Part shown: one piece after another, positions 10,221-22,143 of the stretch
How the letters are laid out: each line of letters begins with the position of its first letter
Position numbering within the stretch: position 1 is the stretch's first letter
NCBI GenBank assembly: GCA_033065855.1
Contig: JAVXUO010001474.1
Coordinates: 124,001 to 188,000, forward strand
Direction of reading: 5' to 3'
DNA from: Escallonia rubra
Lineage: Eukaryota > Streptophyta > Magnoliopsida > Escalloniales > Escalloniaceae
DNA: 64,000 bases
Notes under the pieces: generated by a model
The model's database searches: none
The model's input: the letters and a program-made list of their open reading frames with translations, nothing else
What the model was told of the DNA's origin: nothing
Program-made: the position numbers and the translations under genes

Positions 10221-13117
10221 TTTTGTGGGGGTTTTCCTTCTCCCTTCTTCTGTTAGATAATCTAGGGAGAGAAACGGGGGGAGAGAGAGTCCTAGAGAGA
10301 GAAAATAGACTTTTAGAGAGAGAAGGGACCAGCGATGGATGGGTTGGGTTAAGGCTAAATTTTGAAACTTAGGTTCGGTGCAACGGTCGAGTACCTTTGG
10401 TTCGGAACCGAGCCTGTGGTGGCATAGCTGGTTTTTTGTTCAAAAGAGGAAAGAGGAGTGGGCCTAAAAATAGAAAGGTGGGTAAACGTTAGCTAAATAG
10501 AACAAAGGGTTGGTTGATGTAATTTTGAGGGGAGTTCAAAATATTTTGGCGGGGGATGCTTCACTGGCAGGAGAAAATTGTTTTGAAAGTGATTTTTGAG
10601 AAGGAAATGTCTAACTGCAAATGGTTGTATTACTTCTTATGGCTCCTTTGCACAAACTTTGACAAAAGTCGGTTATGGGAGTCGTTTTTTTTTTCTTTCT
10701 CGTTTTCCTGTTCAGTTTTGTTCGATTAATTCGCAAAAGTAAGTGTCTATATCGAAATGTTTGTTTCATAGTGAGCAATGTTGCCAAGATACGATTTGGT
10801 GACTCCATGCGAATGTTGTGTTTGACTACTTTTTTGCCCCATTAGGTACAGAGAATTTAGTCGGTGTAAATTCAAATGTTTATGCACGCGAGAAACACAC
10901 CATTCATGAGCGAGAAATTTATTACCAGCTTAATGGAGGCCACAAGCCAAAAATTGGTGGGCTTGACAATACCCAAGTCTTGGGATTGAGATTGGGCTAA
11001 CATTTTGGTTCAGGCAACAAGCCCGAGGCCTTGACTGAAATTCCTCCACAGTCATAGTATCCTATATAGCCCCATTGCTTACAAATTAAACGCAGTAGTT
11101 GCTTCAATCTCTCTTTGGACGCTATTGCATGTAGGGCTGAATCAGATGCATCTATAATCTGGACATCTCTGCCTCTGTAGACGTGGACAGGATATAATTT
11201 TATACGAAAAGAAGTTCATCAAAATTAAAGCGAATAATTCAAAAATACTTTTGAAATTAACGAGTTTTTCTCTCTCGAATATCCAACTGACCAATTAATT
11301 CTTTATAACGTACTTTGATTAATACGTCTTTAGAGCTTTGTTTAGAAATTTTAACAATACAGTAAAAAGCTTCATAAAACACAAGGAACAGAAGATAACG
11401 TTTGACAACATTTAAGGCTATGTTTGACAAAATTTTCAGTTTTAAGTTTTTTTTTTTTTTTAAGAAAAGTGGAAAGAGTTTTGGTTTTTTTTTTTACCAG
11501 ATTAAAAAACTAGTGGACGTTTGACAAAGTTTATGTTTTCAAAAAATAGAAAAGAGCAAGCATTTGACATAACAACTCTTGGGTTTATTTTTTTCTAATA
11601 TACATTTTTACATAATTAAACATAATTAAAGGTAATTAAGCAACTATATTACAATGTCTTACAAATAATTAAACATAATTTTACAACATTACAATGAATA
11701 ACAACCAACATAATTAAACCAACATTAGCTCATTTTATTCCTAAATTTCCTGTAGATTGACCACCGGCGCCAAGACCACCGGACCACCACCAGATAGGCA
11801 CTACCACACTACCACCAAAGCTGCACACACCCACGGATTCGCCCCATCACCACCGGTCTCATCGCCACACCGTTGTCCACCGTCAGCAGATATCACAACC
11901 GGCGATACAAACCCACGGCTCTCTCCGAACATCAGAGTCAAGCCTCTTTGTTTACCCTTACAAGATCATTATCAAAACCTGTGGGACGACAAAGTTACTC
12001 AAGTCAATCCCACCTATTCTGAAGTTGGCTCGATTGATTTCCTTGTGTGTTCAATCTGTTCGATATACCCGTGGTAGCTTCATTTTCCCTAGAGCTTAGT
12101 CATTCCCTCATTGCAGTTTTTCAGAGGAAATCACTGTCCTGAAGCCCATCCTTCCGATTGTCAGGTTGTATCCAAATTCCGATTAGATTTAATTTAGGGC
12201 TTTCAGGACAGGGGGAGATAGAGAGAAGAAAGAGAGATAGAGGGGCCGAAATTGCAGTTGGAAGAGGCAGAGTGGTGGAGCCGCTGATGTTCGGTAGAGG
12301 CGATGGACGCGATGGCCGGTGAAGGCGATGGACGCGGTGGGCTGTGGAATCCATGAGAGTTGCGGCCGATCGAGCCCATTGCTGATGAAAGAGATAAAGT
12401 CCAAAATTAGGTGGGGTATATACCCAACAAAGAAAACCCCAATTCTGTTGCTAGTGAGGCTCGAAGCCTCGATTTCATTAAAGCCTTCCTCAGCCCAACG
12501 TGAAAATGGGTTTAGAAAAGAGCTCCGAGCTCTTTTCGGTTTATGGCCTTAGTTTTTAAAGTCTTGGCCCTTTTTAAAAAGAGAAACCCAACCAAACACC
12601 CCAACTTTCATGGACTTTTGGAAAATTTTAAAACTGGGCCAAAAAAGAGCAAAAGCGTGCATGTGTCAGCAGCTGACACGTGTCGTCCCCTAGGACTGAC
12701 ACGTCACCAGGGAGGTTGCAAAGTATCGATTCTTCGTTGGACTGCATGTCCCCGAGCTCGTGCTGCCCTACCCTTGCAACATCTTTCTGCCTGTCTAAAG
12801 AGACTGACCACACCGCGGTAGAATGATCAAAGTAGCCCGTTGCCCCAGCCACCGGTCCAAGCCTTTACTGAATCCCACGAGGTGCGACAAGAGACGCGCA
12901 GAGAACCTGACAGTGGTGAGGGTTTCCCCTGTAGCCAACTGCTAGGTGGACTAGGTGCGATGCCCTCCAAGGACCTGCTCCCGTTCCAGAGTGACCCGGG
13001 GGTCATTGCCCTGGTGGTGTCGACGATCAAAGGTAACATAAGTGGACATGCTCACAGCTCAGTGCTCAGACTCCGTTGCGGGGGGTCTTTGTGCTGGAGC
13101 CCCCCGTGATTGTGTTG
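10221..13117. other. Phosphatase 5' region, then transposon-like sequence without genes
   Basis: The CT-rich 5' leader of the phosphatase occupies roughly 10221-10340 (read on minus). From about 11411 the sequence GGCTATGTTTGACAAAATTT with long T runs resembles the T-rich dispersed family seen at 19525 and 53640, so a degraded copy probably starts here. A GC-richer segment (12190-12400, 12660-13110) leads into the minisatellite. Short open stretches there match nothing I know. Confidence 0.45.
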
Positions 13118-14776
13118 GTGATGGCTTTAAGTTTGTGAGCCCATTTCGCTGCAAGGGTCGGAGCCCTCGGTGATTGTGTTGGCGATGGCTTTAAGTTTGT
13201 GAGTCCATCTCGCTGTGAGGGTCGGAGCCCCCGGTGATTGTGCCGATGATGGCTTTAGGGTTGTGAGCCCATCCCGCTGCGAGGGCTGGAGCCCCCCAGT
13301 GATTATGTCGGCGATGGCTTTAGGGTTGTGAGCCCATCTCGCTGTGAGGGCCGGAGCCCCCACATCCCGCTGCGACGGCTGAAGTTCCCCGGTGATTGTG
13401 CCAGCGATGGCTTTAGGTTTATGAGCCCATCCCGCTGCGAGGATCGGTGCCCCTGATGATTGTGCCGGCAATGGCTTTATGGTTGTGAGCCCATCCCGCT
13501 GCGAGGGCCGAAGCCCGCGGTGATTGTGCTGGCGATGTCTTTAAAGTTGTGAGCCCATCCCGCTGCGAGGGCCGGAGCCCCCGGTGATTATGCCGACAAT
13601 GGCTTTAGGGTTGTGAGCCCATCCCGCTGAGAGGGCCGGTGCCCCCTGGTGATTGTGCCGACGATGGCTTTAGGGTTGTGAGCCCATCCCGCTGGGAGAG
13701 CCGGTGCCCCCCGGTGATTGTGTCGTCGATGGCTTTAGGGTTGTGAGCCCATCCTGCTGCGAGGGCTGGAGACCTCGGTGATTGTGTCGGTGATGGCTTT
13801 AGGGTTGTGAGCCTCTCCCGCTGCGAAGGCCGGAGACCCCGGTGATTGTGCCGGCGATGACTTTAGGGTTGTGAGCCCATCCCGCTGCGAGGGCCGGTGC
13901 CCCCCGGTGATTGTGCCGGTGATGGCTTTAGGGTTGTGAGTCCATCCCGCTACGAGGGCCAGAGCCCCTGGTGATTGTGTCGGCGCTGGCTTTAGGGTTG
14001 TGAGCCCATCCCGCTGCGAGGGCCGGTGCCCCCCGGTGATTGTGCAAGTGATGGCTTTAGAGTTGTGAGCCCATCCCGTTGGGAGGGCCGGTACCCCTCG
14101 ATGATTATGCCGGCGATGGCTTTAGGGTTGTGAGCCCATCCCACTGCTAGGGCCGGAGACCCCAGTGATTGGGCCGGCGATGGCTTTAGAGTTGTGAGCC
14201 CTTCCCACTGCGAGGGCCAGAGCCCCCAGTGATTGTGCCGGCGATGTCTTTAGGGTTGTGAGCCCTTCTCGCTGCGAGGGCCAGAGCCCCCGGTGATGGC
14301 TTTAGGGTTGTGAGCCCATCCCGCTGCGAGGGCCGGTGCCCTCCAGTGATTGTGTCCGCGATGCTTTAGGGTTGTGAGCCCATCCCGCTGCGAGGGCCAG
14401 AGACCCAGTGATTGTGCCGACGATGGCTTTAGGGTTGTGAGCCCCTCCCGCTGCGAGGGCCAAAGCCCCTGGTGATTGTGTCGGCGATGGCTTTAGGGTT
14501 GTGAGCCCATCCCGCTGCGAGGGCCGGAGCCCCCAGTGATTGTGTCGGCGATGGCTTTAGGGTTATGAGCCCATCCTGCTGCGAGGGCTGGGGCCCCCGG
14601 TGATTATGCCGGCGATGGCTTTAGGGTTGTGAGCCCATCCCGCAGCGAGGGCCGGTGCCCCCCTATGATTGTGCCAGCGATTGCTTTAGGGTTGTGAGCC
14701 TATCCCACTGCGAGGGCCGGAGCCCCCTAGTGATTGTGCTGGCTATGGCTTTAGGGTTGTGAGCCCATCCCGTAAG
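13118..14776. repeat. 64-bp minisatellite, about 26 units, each with a TTTAGGG motif
   Basis: The unit reads approximately GATGGCTTTAGGGTTGTGAG, then CCCATCCCGCTGCGAGGGCC, then GGAGCCCCCGGTGATTGTGCC, then GGC. Unit starts fall every 63-65 bp (for example 13184, 13248, 13533, 13597, 13662, 13727, 13791, 13855). One unit at 13313 is lengthened by an internal duplication, and one at 14242 is short. The first two units have TTTAAG in place of TTTAGGG, so they are the most diverged. Reading frames across the array are artefacts of the repeat. Confidence 0.95.
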
Positions 14777-14989
14777 CACGTAACATGATTGCAGTGCATG
14801 GGAGAGGCGATTACCGTCACGAGACAACACCTGGTGCCGGGACATGTATCATGAGAATGGTGCATGAGAGCAGCAACGAGTGCCGCGAGACGATATTTGG
14901 TGCCGGGGGCACGTAGTGCGACAGAGAGCCAGGGGGATGGCTGTATTAGTGGCGCGGCGGCGTGTGAGAGTGCGGTGCGTGGGCGCCGG

Positions 14990-15480
14990 CGACGAAGGTC
15001 ACGGAGACGGTGCACGAGCGACGGGAGTTGCGGAGCTGACGTGTGGGCGACGAGAGTCGCGGAGCTGGCGTGCGGGTGACGAGAGTCGCGGAGCTGGCGC
15101 GCGGACATGGGCGACAGAGGTTGCAGAGATGGTGCGCTGGCGACGTGAGTCGCGGAGCTGGCGCGAGGGCGCGGTGACGAAGGTCGCAGAGATGGTGCCC
15201 GGGCGACGAAAGTCGCAGAGCTGGCGTGTGAATGCGAGTGATGAAGGTCTCGGAGATGGCACGCGGGCGCTGCGACGAAGGTCGCAGAGATGGCGCGCGA
15301 ACGCGAGCTACGAAGGTCGCAGAGATGGCGCGCGAACGCGAGCTACGAAGGTCGCAGAGATAGCGCGCGGGCGACAAGAGTCGTGGAGCTGGCTCGCGAA
15401 TGCTAGCGACGAAGATCGCGGAGATGGCGCGCGGCGACGAGGGTCGTGGAGATGTCGCGCAGACGACGAGAGTCGCGACT
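14990..15480. repeat. Second GC-rich tandem array, degenerate ~30-36 bp units
   Basis: Variants of GACGAAGGTCGCAGAGATGG followed by CGCGCGGGCG recur about a dozen times. Two neighbouring units near 15290-15360 (GCGCGCGAACGCGAGCTACG) are identical over about 36 bp, so duplication there is recent. The array stays open in several frames on both strands, giving apparent proteins of over 200 residues rich in Arg, Ala and Glu. I regard these as repeat artefacts. Confidence 0.85.
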
Positions 15481-16616
15481 ACGACGCACAACCGCAAACG
15501 ACAGTAGTCGGTTGTCAAGGTAGGTGGCCGACCCCCTAGGGTGGCCGACCCCCTTAAGGGGGAAGGCACACCAAGGTTGCTTCTTAAAGGCAAAATGCAC
15601 GTGACTTGAGCATACGTCGCTTTGACCGGGTTGTGAGTGTTGAAAAGTTGACCATTGAATGCGCCGACGTGTCATGAGAATTGGGACTCCCAGTGGGCCT
15701 ATAGGTGTAGCCAAGATAGGTTGGGAACACAGTTTAAGATAAGATAATCAAAAGTTTGGAAGGAGAAACAAGTAAACAACCAGCCAATTAACTTTCCTAA
15801 CGTGTTATCTGCGTTCTTAGAGATAAATTTCCGAAAGCGATAGATTGTGGAAGAGACAACGAGAGGGGCATTTTCCTCATGATCAACGGAAGGAAAAAAA
15901 CAGGGGTTGTCACGGGGTCATTGCCTGCCACTTCAAACTAAAAGCAGCAGCCACTGAAACTCCATGAATCATGGGGTCAGACTTTGTGTTCTTTTCTGTT
16001 AATTCAACTCAAAGCGGTGTGAAACCCTTGTGAAAACCTAGCATAACGTGAGTACTACTGCTAGCAAAGCACTAGATGACAGCATCATCTCATCATGCTC
16101 CAATCTTAAGAGCATTATGAGTGAAGAAAGATTAGTCATTAGACCACATTTTTCCAGCCTTTAATCAGTCCAAGGCTCTAAGCACTGCTCAATGGAGCTA
16201 GTAATGGGAGTTGGGGGGACTGCATGCGCGTTGATTTATAGTTGCATGCGCAATATTGAGGGTGAAAAGATTGTTGTTGGGTTGGTTTTTGATCCGTTTG
16301 TGCGTCAACATCTTTTCTATTTTGGAGTGGAGTTGAAAGATTGGAGGGTTTACTGATGTTAGCATGCACTCAAGGTGCTTTTTGTTTGTTTACAAGTTTA
16401 ATTAACCATGAATTTCAATCGTTGTTGACTGGCTTTTTGATGGGGAAGTGAAGAAGAAGGAACTATAACTAATTTTTTGTTCAACAAGAACAGTGATTTT
16501 GTATCACACAGAGACATATTCTTTGAGTAGCAACTCAGATTTAAGCGAATTTCTTGAGGACTTAGATCCAGTAAAATTTGTTAATGCGGGACAACATGTT
16601 TATAGAGTCCTACCTT
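15481..16616. other. Intergenic between tandem arrays and hAT element
   Basis: It begins with an imperfect short duplication of GTGGCCGACCCCCT (15520-15555) and continues as ordinary AT-rich DNA. No gene is recognised. The two tandem arrays and their flanks (about 12650-15720) share an unusually high GC content, so they may belong to one degraded transposable element, but I see no termini. Confidence 0.4.
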
Positions 16617-17279
16617 CAGGAGCGGACCTCCCCCATGACCCGGGGGGGGGGGGGGGGGGGGGGCACGGCACCCCTCATTTTTTGGTAATCCCTTTTAGTT
16701 TTTTGAGTAATGAATAAATATATTTTAAATATATAAAATATTTATGAAAAAGCTACTATATTGTAGCATTAATTTGTTAAGATTTCGTTTTGTTGTGTTC
16801 TTTATTCTTTGTACCTTGTCATAGTCTTTGTTTTTATCTTTGTAATTGTCATTTTCTTACTCTATCATAAATTCTAAATCTCTGTATTATAAAAGGACAA
16901 GAATAAAATAAGGTTAGTTATTTTTATTATTTTAAATTCTTATAATTTGTTAATTTATACGTGATTAACGTACTCATACAATTGATAATCACATTAGTAA
17001 TATATCTATAGAGTAAGTTAAGTTTTTTTCATGCGAAATTAGTAATTTATTGTTGACTATCCATTAAATAAATAACTATGCATAACCGAAATATATTATT
17101 AGTAGTCAAATTGAGTAAATTATTTTGCATTTAATGTGTTCAATAGTGATGCTATTATAATGTGTTTTTGATTAGTTATATTTTATATGAACTTAAAGCT
17201 TTTGAATTCTTTGATGTTGGCTATGAGTTTTTTTTTTTTTTTTGGCACCCCCCGATTAAATTTTCTGGATTCGCCCCTG
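16617..17279. mobile_element. Non-autonomous hAT-type element, 663 bp, 8-bp target duplication
   Basis: The left end is CAGGAGCGGACCTCC and the right end, inverted, is CAGGGGCGAATCCAG, the usual CAGGGGCGGATCCAG-like terminus of plant hAT elements. The flanks CCTACCTT (16609-16616) and CCTACCTT (17280-17287) are an exact 8-bp duplication, as hAT transposases make. The interior is AT-rich without transposase. A run of 22 G (16642-16663) lies near the left end and pairs in sense with the CCCCCC near the right end. Confidence 0.9.
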
Positions 17280-19524
17280 CCTACCTTGCTTATTTCAAGG
17301 CAAAGAAGGGTTAGAAAATATTAAATATGATAACGTTATTGGGTCTATTATCTAAGGGCTTAGGTTTTTAGAGTAATTTGTAAGTTGACATGATATCAGA
17401 GTGAGGTTGCACAAGGTCTTGTGTTTTGGATATCTGGACTTACATATTTGGCCCCTTTTTATTTGTGCAGGGCTTGCGTTGAGATACAATCTCACATCAT
17501 AAAAGTACAATTAACAAATCAATAAGTAAGCCTTGAATCTTGGTTTTGAGCTGAATGCAGCTTGCACGTGAAACGCGGTACCAACCATTACAGTCTTTCA
17601 AACAACGAACAATAGATTGCATCAAGCAAATTAGATAGTTATTGATTCAAGAACATCGTTGGCATTCCAGGTTTATGTTGTTCAAGAGTATAAGACAAAG
17701 CATTTTTCAAGTTGGCTACACCAATCGAGCTTTGAAATTTGACCAAAATTGATTTGATTAGCTCTCAAGCTTATACCAAATGGTTTCTACCAATATAAAT
17801 CATGGGAAAACTCAAATAAGTTGAGCTTTCGTGTTTCTTTGAAAGCTTAATCGGTTAGACAATTAAGCATCATAAATGGTACGGAATGGAAATCAAGTTT
17901 CAACAATGGTTTGAAAATTAGCAAAAATTGTCCTCCTCATTTGCCTTTGGTTTCAATTCCGTCCTTTTGCAGACCATATAGGCCATGATGTAGGGTTGCC
18001 AACGTGGTCATGGCTCTGGCAACGTGGGACGATGATGCAAGGTTGACGAGATGGTGATGACGATATGATTGTGAGGTGTGCAGCAGTGCGATGGAGATGG
18101 TCATCTCCGACATGGTGTCATTGTTGAATCCATGGTTCGGAAAGGCGGAGATTGAGAAGGTGATGGTGGTAGTTGCAAACTAAAACGGGCTCGGGTAGTG
18201 GTGGTCTTCTTCACGTGGTGGGCTTGTTGGTGACTAGGGTTGGGGGAGACGCCGGAGATACTGGTTGTAAGAGATGTTAGGTTATGTCCCAGGACTCCTT
18301 ATGAAATTTACTTTTCTTTTCCGATGGAATTTAACAAACAGAGTCGGCAAAACGGACTTACTGAAACGCGAAATCTCTTTACAAGAACCATCTAAAGAAA
18401 TTTTAAGAGGTCGACAATGAAATCAAAATGGAAGGTAAAAGATGAGGACGATCTTTCTGCTATCTTTCCCGGTGGTTTATTCATTTCACACGTACTTTTT
18501 TCAGTGTCATACACACTTGCACACAACCAGTAATAGTGAGAAAAAGAAGTCTTCTTCTTTGTGTTCTTCTAGAGTAGCATAAGTCAAATCTAACCTCATA
18601 ACCACTGACCCAGATGTCTGGCCCTCAAGGGCCAATTTTTCAAACCATTGGCCCATATGATGTCTTCAAGGCCTCCATGCAGACCATCACAACTGACCTT
18701 TGACCATCAATAACTAACTTGCCATGAACACTTCCATATTTCATGTTGACTTGATGAGATGCCACTTGTCAACCACGTGGACTGCCACATGTACAACAGC
18801 TACAATCCAGCTAGACTTGTAATTTTGTTGCCAAATGGCTAATTTTGGTGGGGAAATGATAGCTGTGACATTGCTTTCTGTAGACCCTAAAAGAATTGAT
18901 GTAGTCTGCATGTTGTTCACCTAAATGCTTATAAACAATTTGGTCTTGTTTACTACTAATCAAATGAGCCTAAAAACTACATCTTGACTCATGTTTTCAC
19001 GTTATGGTTCCATGTTTTGAGAAAATGGACAATATGTTATGCGAGAGATGATTCGTTTCTGGATTACAGGAGAAGTTATATTGATTTCCTGTCTTAGGCT
19101 TCAAGTGATATCAGTTGCTTACCTATATGAAGGCAAATATGCAATTGATCAAGTCGTTGAAGCAAACTTGTATATAGTTGTTGCATGCGAAAGGTACATG
19201 TACAATCACGGGTATCAATGTAATCATGAGTCATAACATCGACCGAAGAAAATCAACGACAACTTATTGTTGAAGTAAAAGATAAATTTTGAGCAGACAA
19301 AGCTTACTATTCTTGAACCTAATTTCATTTGCACTTTAACCAAGCAGCCTATGTCAATCTTGAGCATGACAGGTTGTGCATCCGAAGGGCAAAATTCTCG
19401 TTGTATAGGATGGATGTACCGAACAGTTTGCTTTAAGCGTTTTACTTAAGATCTTCATGAGAGAAAATTATCTCGTATGCGTAACAAAAAAAAGTGAGCA
19501 TTGCAAGTGCCTTCCACAAACTTA
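17280..19524. other. Intergenic; possible old LTR-retrotransposon remnants
   Basis: A word GACATGATATCAGAGTGAGG near 17387 resembles the TGGTATCAGAGC initiator-tRNA primer-binding site that follows plant LTRs, but no LTR pair or pol frame is visible. Segments at 17990-18290 and 19050-19450 are GC-richer than their surroundings yet have no recognisable protein. Nothing else is supported. Confidence 0.35.
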
Positions 19525-19951
19525 GGCTCTGTTTGACAAATTTTTTTTTTTGTTTTTAGTTTTTGGAAAGAAAAAAAAAATTAAAGAGCAGCTTAATTTT
19601 TTTTTTACAAAAAACAAGTGGGTGTTTGATAACCCTGTTTTATTTTGATTTTTTTTTTTTTTTTTTTGGTGATAGTTTGCGATGACGGTGGTAGGGCGTG
19701 GCGGTGGCCGACGGTGGCTGGTGGCTGCGGACGGTGGTCGCTGAAGGTGGCTGCCGGCCGGCAGTGGTCGCCGGTAGTGGGAGGGTGGTGGTCTAAAAAA
19801 AAATAAACTCATTTTTAGAGGTTTTTTTTTCTTCAGTTTAATAACTGGTTTTTTAAACTGAAGAAGAAGAAAAAAAAAGGGTTACTAAACGCGACTTTTT
19901 TTTTTCAGTTTCCAAAACTGGAAAAAAAAAGCTCTGTCAAACGGACCTAAA
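19525..19951. repeat. T-rich non-autonomous DNA transposon-like element
   Basis: The ends are inverted copies: TAGGCTCTGTTTGACAAA at left and, inverted, TAGGTCCGTTTGACAGA at right. Each is followed by long T or A runs and words such as AACTGAAGAAG. The centre (19680-19795) is a GGTGGC-rich low-complexity core. No convincing target duplication was found. The same terminal vocabulary appears at 1-125, 11411, 27668-28560 and 53440-53640. Confidence 0.65.
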
Positions 19952-22015
19952 TATTCACAAAGTCAAGCTTCCAAGTATCCTTGTGTCTTGTAAACAAGGT
20001 GCATAATTGATTCAAACATTGTCTAGCAGAAATTTCTAAGAACCCCCATAGTTGGTGTTTCTCTGTGTTCTGTTTCTAAGGGTACTTCATGTGCATTCAT
20101 TTTGCACAATCTGTACTAGGATCTCATTAAAGCAAAAGCAGAGATGGATTCTCATTAACAAAAATGAATCACACACTTAAAACGAACAGATAAAAAAATA
20201 TTGGAGATGCTGCAGGTTCATATTCATCTAAGTTTGACTTGAGGAGAGATTTTCGGGTTGTAATCCCCTCCAATCAATCCTTTGTTATCTATCTATTTTT
20301 TCTCAATCGCTTCATCATGAAAATTACCATTCGTTGAGTAGAGACGTGGTAGCCCGCTTTTCGCTTGTTTACCGTTCTCCAATTTTGCCAATAACTTTTT
20401 AGCGTGGTAGCTTTGTCCTTTTACGTTAGGTATGGACTCGTATCGGCGTTTTTCGACATTTGCGATGTCTGTTTTTTGAAGCTTATTACAATTTTTTAGA
20501 TGAAGGTATATATTTCTACTTTTAAACCGAAAAAAGAGTAAGTACCTACCTTAGTGTTTCTTTGTATCCCCTTCACATGTATGCAATAATTAAGTGCATG
20601 GAAGGTATATGCCATATTTTAGACCCAAGCATGGGGAAGAAAACAATGAACTCTGTTGTCCAAACACAACACTTAGACAAAATAAATTCTCGTTCCTATA
20701 GTAAAATAATAGCACAATATCTTGTTTAATATAGAAAAAGGAATTCTAATTTAATTTATTCTGTCTAAATAGAATGTGCAATATTCCTCTCTTTCTTGGG
20801 TGAGAAAAATGCCAGCAACAAAAGAACAAGTCTTCTTTGTTTATAGCGTTAATTGTCTTTAACTATTACTTAAAGGAGATACAGCCATTTGATTATACAG
20901 TGGTATCTATCTTCTTATTGTTTTGGCCCGCAAATCATGTTTGTTTGTACTTCAAAATATATAGCTTGAGATCTTTGTAAAGCGCTTACAAGTGTTCACG
21001 ATTAATTTTATAAAGTTTCTTGGTATCATATTAAGAAAGTAACTTCAGTTCTCACCTGAGATAGTCGAATGAACGAGAATATCTAGTCGAATCAGTGATG
21101 AATTCTATCTATAAGACCATTAAATCATAACCGCGGCCTCAGCTACCTAAATAACTTAAATTGCCTCTTTTAGTTAAACCCTCTAAATATGTTCTTGACT
21201 CTTAAATATGGTATTGATATCTATCTCTTATTAGGACACCATCAATGAGAAAACTCAATTTGGCATTTGGTTGGTAATGGAAATCAATGGTGGCTATAGA
21301 TTGTCGGTAACTAATCGCGATGTCAGTTACGTTAAGATACTTTTTTCTACATTCAGGGTTATAGCAAGAGCCTGTGGCCCTTCGCACATAACCGTTGCTA
21401 AATAAGGTTATTGATTTGTTAGTGCAAACACTAGTAACACTATTTAGCGTTACTAAAATTTTGCCATTAATTATATCTACCGGCCATTATTTCGCTACAC
21501 TGGTTTCAGCCTTTTGGTACAATTTGGGTTGCAGACGAAATTTTTACGGTTCTAATATAGTTCAAAATCAAATATAGAACTTGGTGACAGCTATCAAACA
21601 TTTCTAGTAAGTGTCCAAATTAATGGACTCAGGTTTTTTTTTTTCCTGTTTTTTTTTTCCCTGACAATTAATGGAATTGGTTAATAGTTGAAATTAATGC
21701 TAATGTGAGTTTCCAATTTAAGCCATTCATGTCTTTCTGTATTTCCGGTGGGTTGTTGAAGCAGCCTTCAATGCTGTCTATATCCACAAAATTAAAGATC
21801 CCCCCTTCACTCTTTTCAACGATATCTACTAAGAAAAATTAAATTAATCCCCCTGAGGAACAAAAAATAATAATAATAAAATACAACAAAAGTTAAAATT
21901 TAACATTGCCATGATAGTCAAAATACTTTAATTCATAGAAAGGTCAAGAAGTCTATCTCTCTCCCATCTTCTCTCCCATCTTCTCTCTCTCTCTCTCTCT
22001 CTCTCTCCCTCCTTG
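19952..22015. other. Intergenic; upstream region of the aquaporin gene
   Basis: AT-rich with no gene. Short GCTAAA/TTAGCA-type inverted words at 21370-21550 look like an old MITE but have no clear borders. A (CT)n tract at about 21981-22008 sits just before the probable TATA box of the aquaporin gene, a common arrangement in plant core promoters. Confidence 0.5.
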
Positions 22016-22022
22016 TATAAAT
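22016..22022 (+). promoter_or_regulatory. Probable TATA box of the NIP aquaporin gene
   Basis: TATAAAT lies 122 bases before the aquaporin start codon and directly follows a CT dinucleotide tract. Spacing allows a leader of roughly 90 bases. This is a positional inference, not a mapped promoter. Confidence 0.55.
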
Positions 22023-22143
22023 TGGACATGTTTTGCTGAATTCTTGCCAACTCCATCATTCAAAGCCATAGCTGAATTCTCCTTCCTTTCAATCTCTCTG
22101 TTCTTCTTTCTGTCTCGTCTGGCTTGAGTTGGGAATAGCTCTG

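Noticed and set aside
13118-14776. CRISPR-like array
   Set aside because: The units are directly tandem with no unique spacers, and the window is plant nuclear DNA.
14880-15593. Open frames of more than 210 codons on both strands
   Set aside because: They run through a degenerate tandem array, are Arg/Ala/Glu or Ser/Pro/Arg-rich, and are open in several frames at once. This is an artefact of repeat composition.
17385-17415. Possible LTR-retrotransposon primer-binding site (TGATATCAGAGTG)
   Set aside because: It differs from the TGGTATCAGAGC consensus, and no paired LTRs, polypurine tract or gag-pol frame is visible.
21370-21560. Possible MITE from GCTAAA/TTAGCG inverted words
   Set aside because: No matched ends or target duplication could be found.
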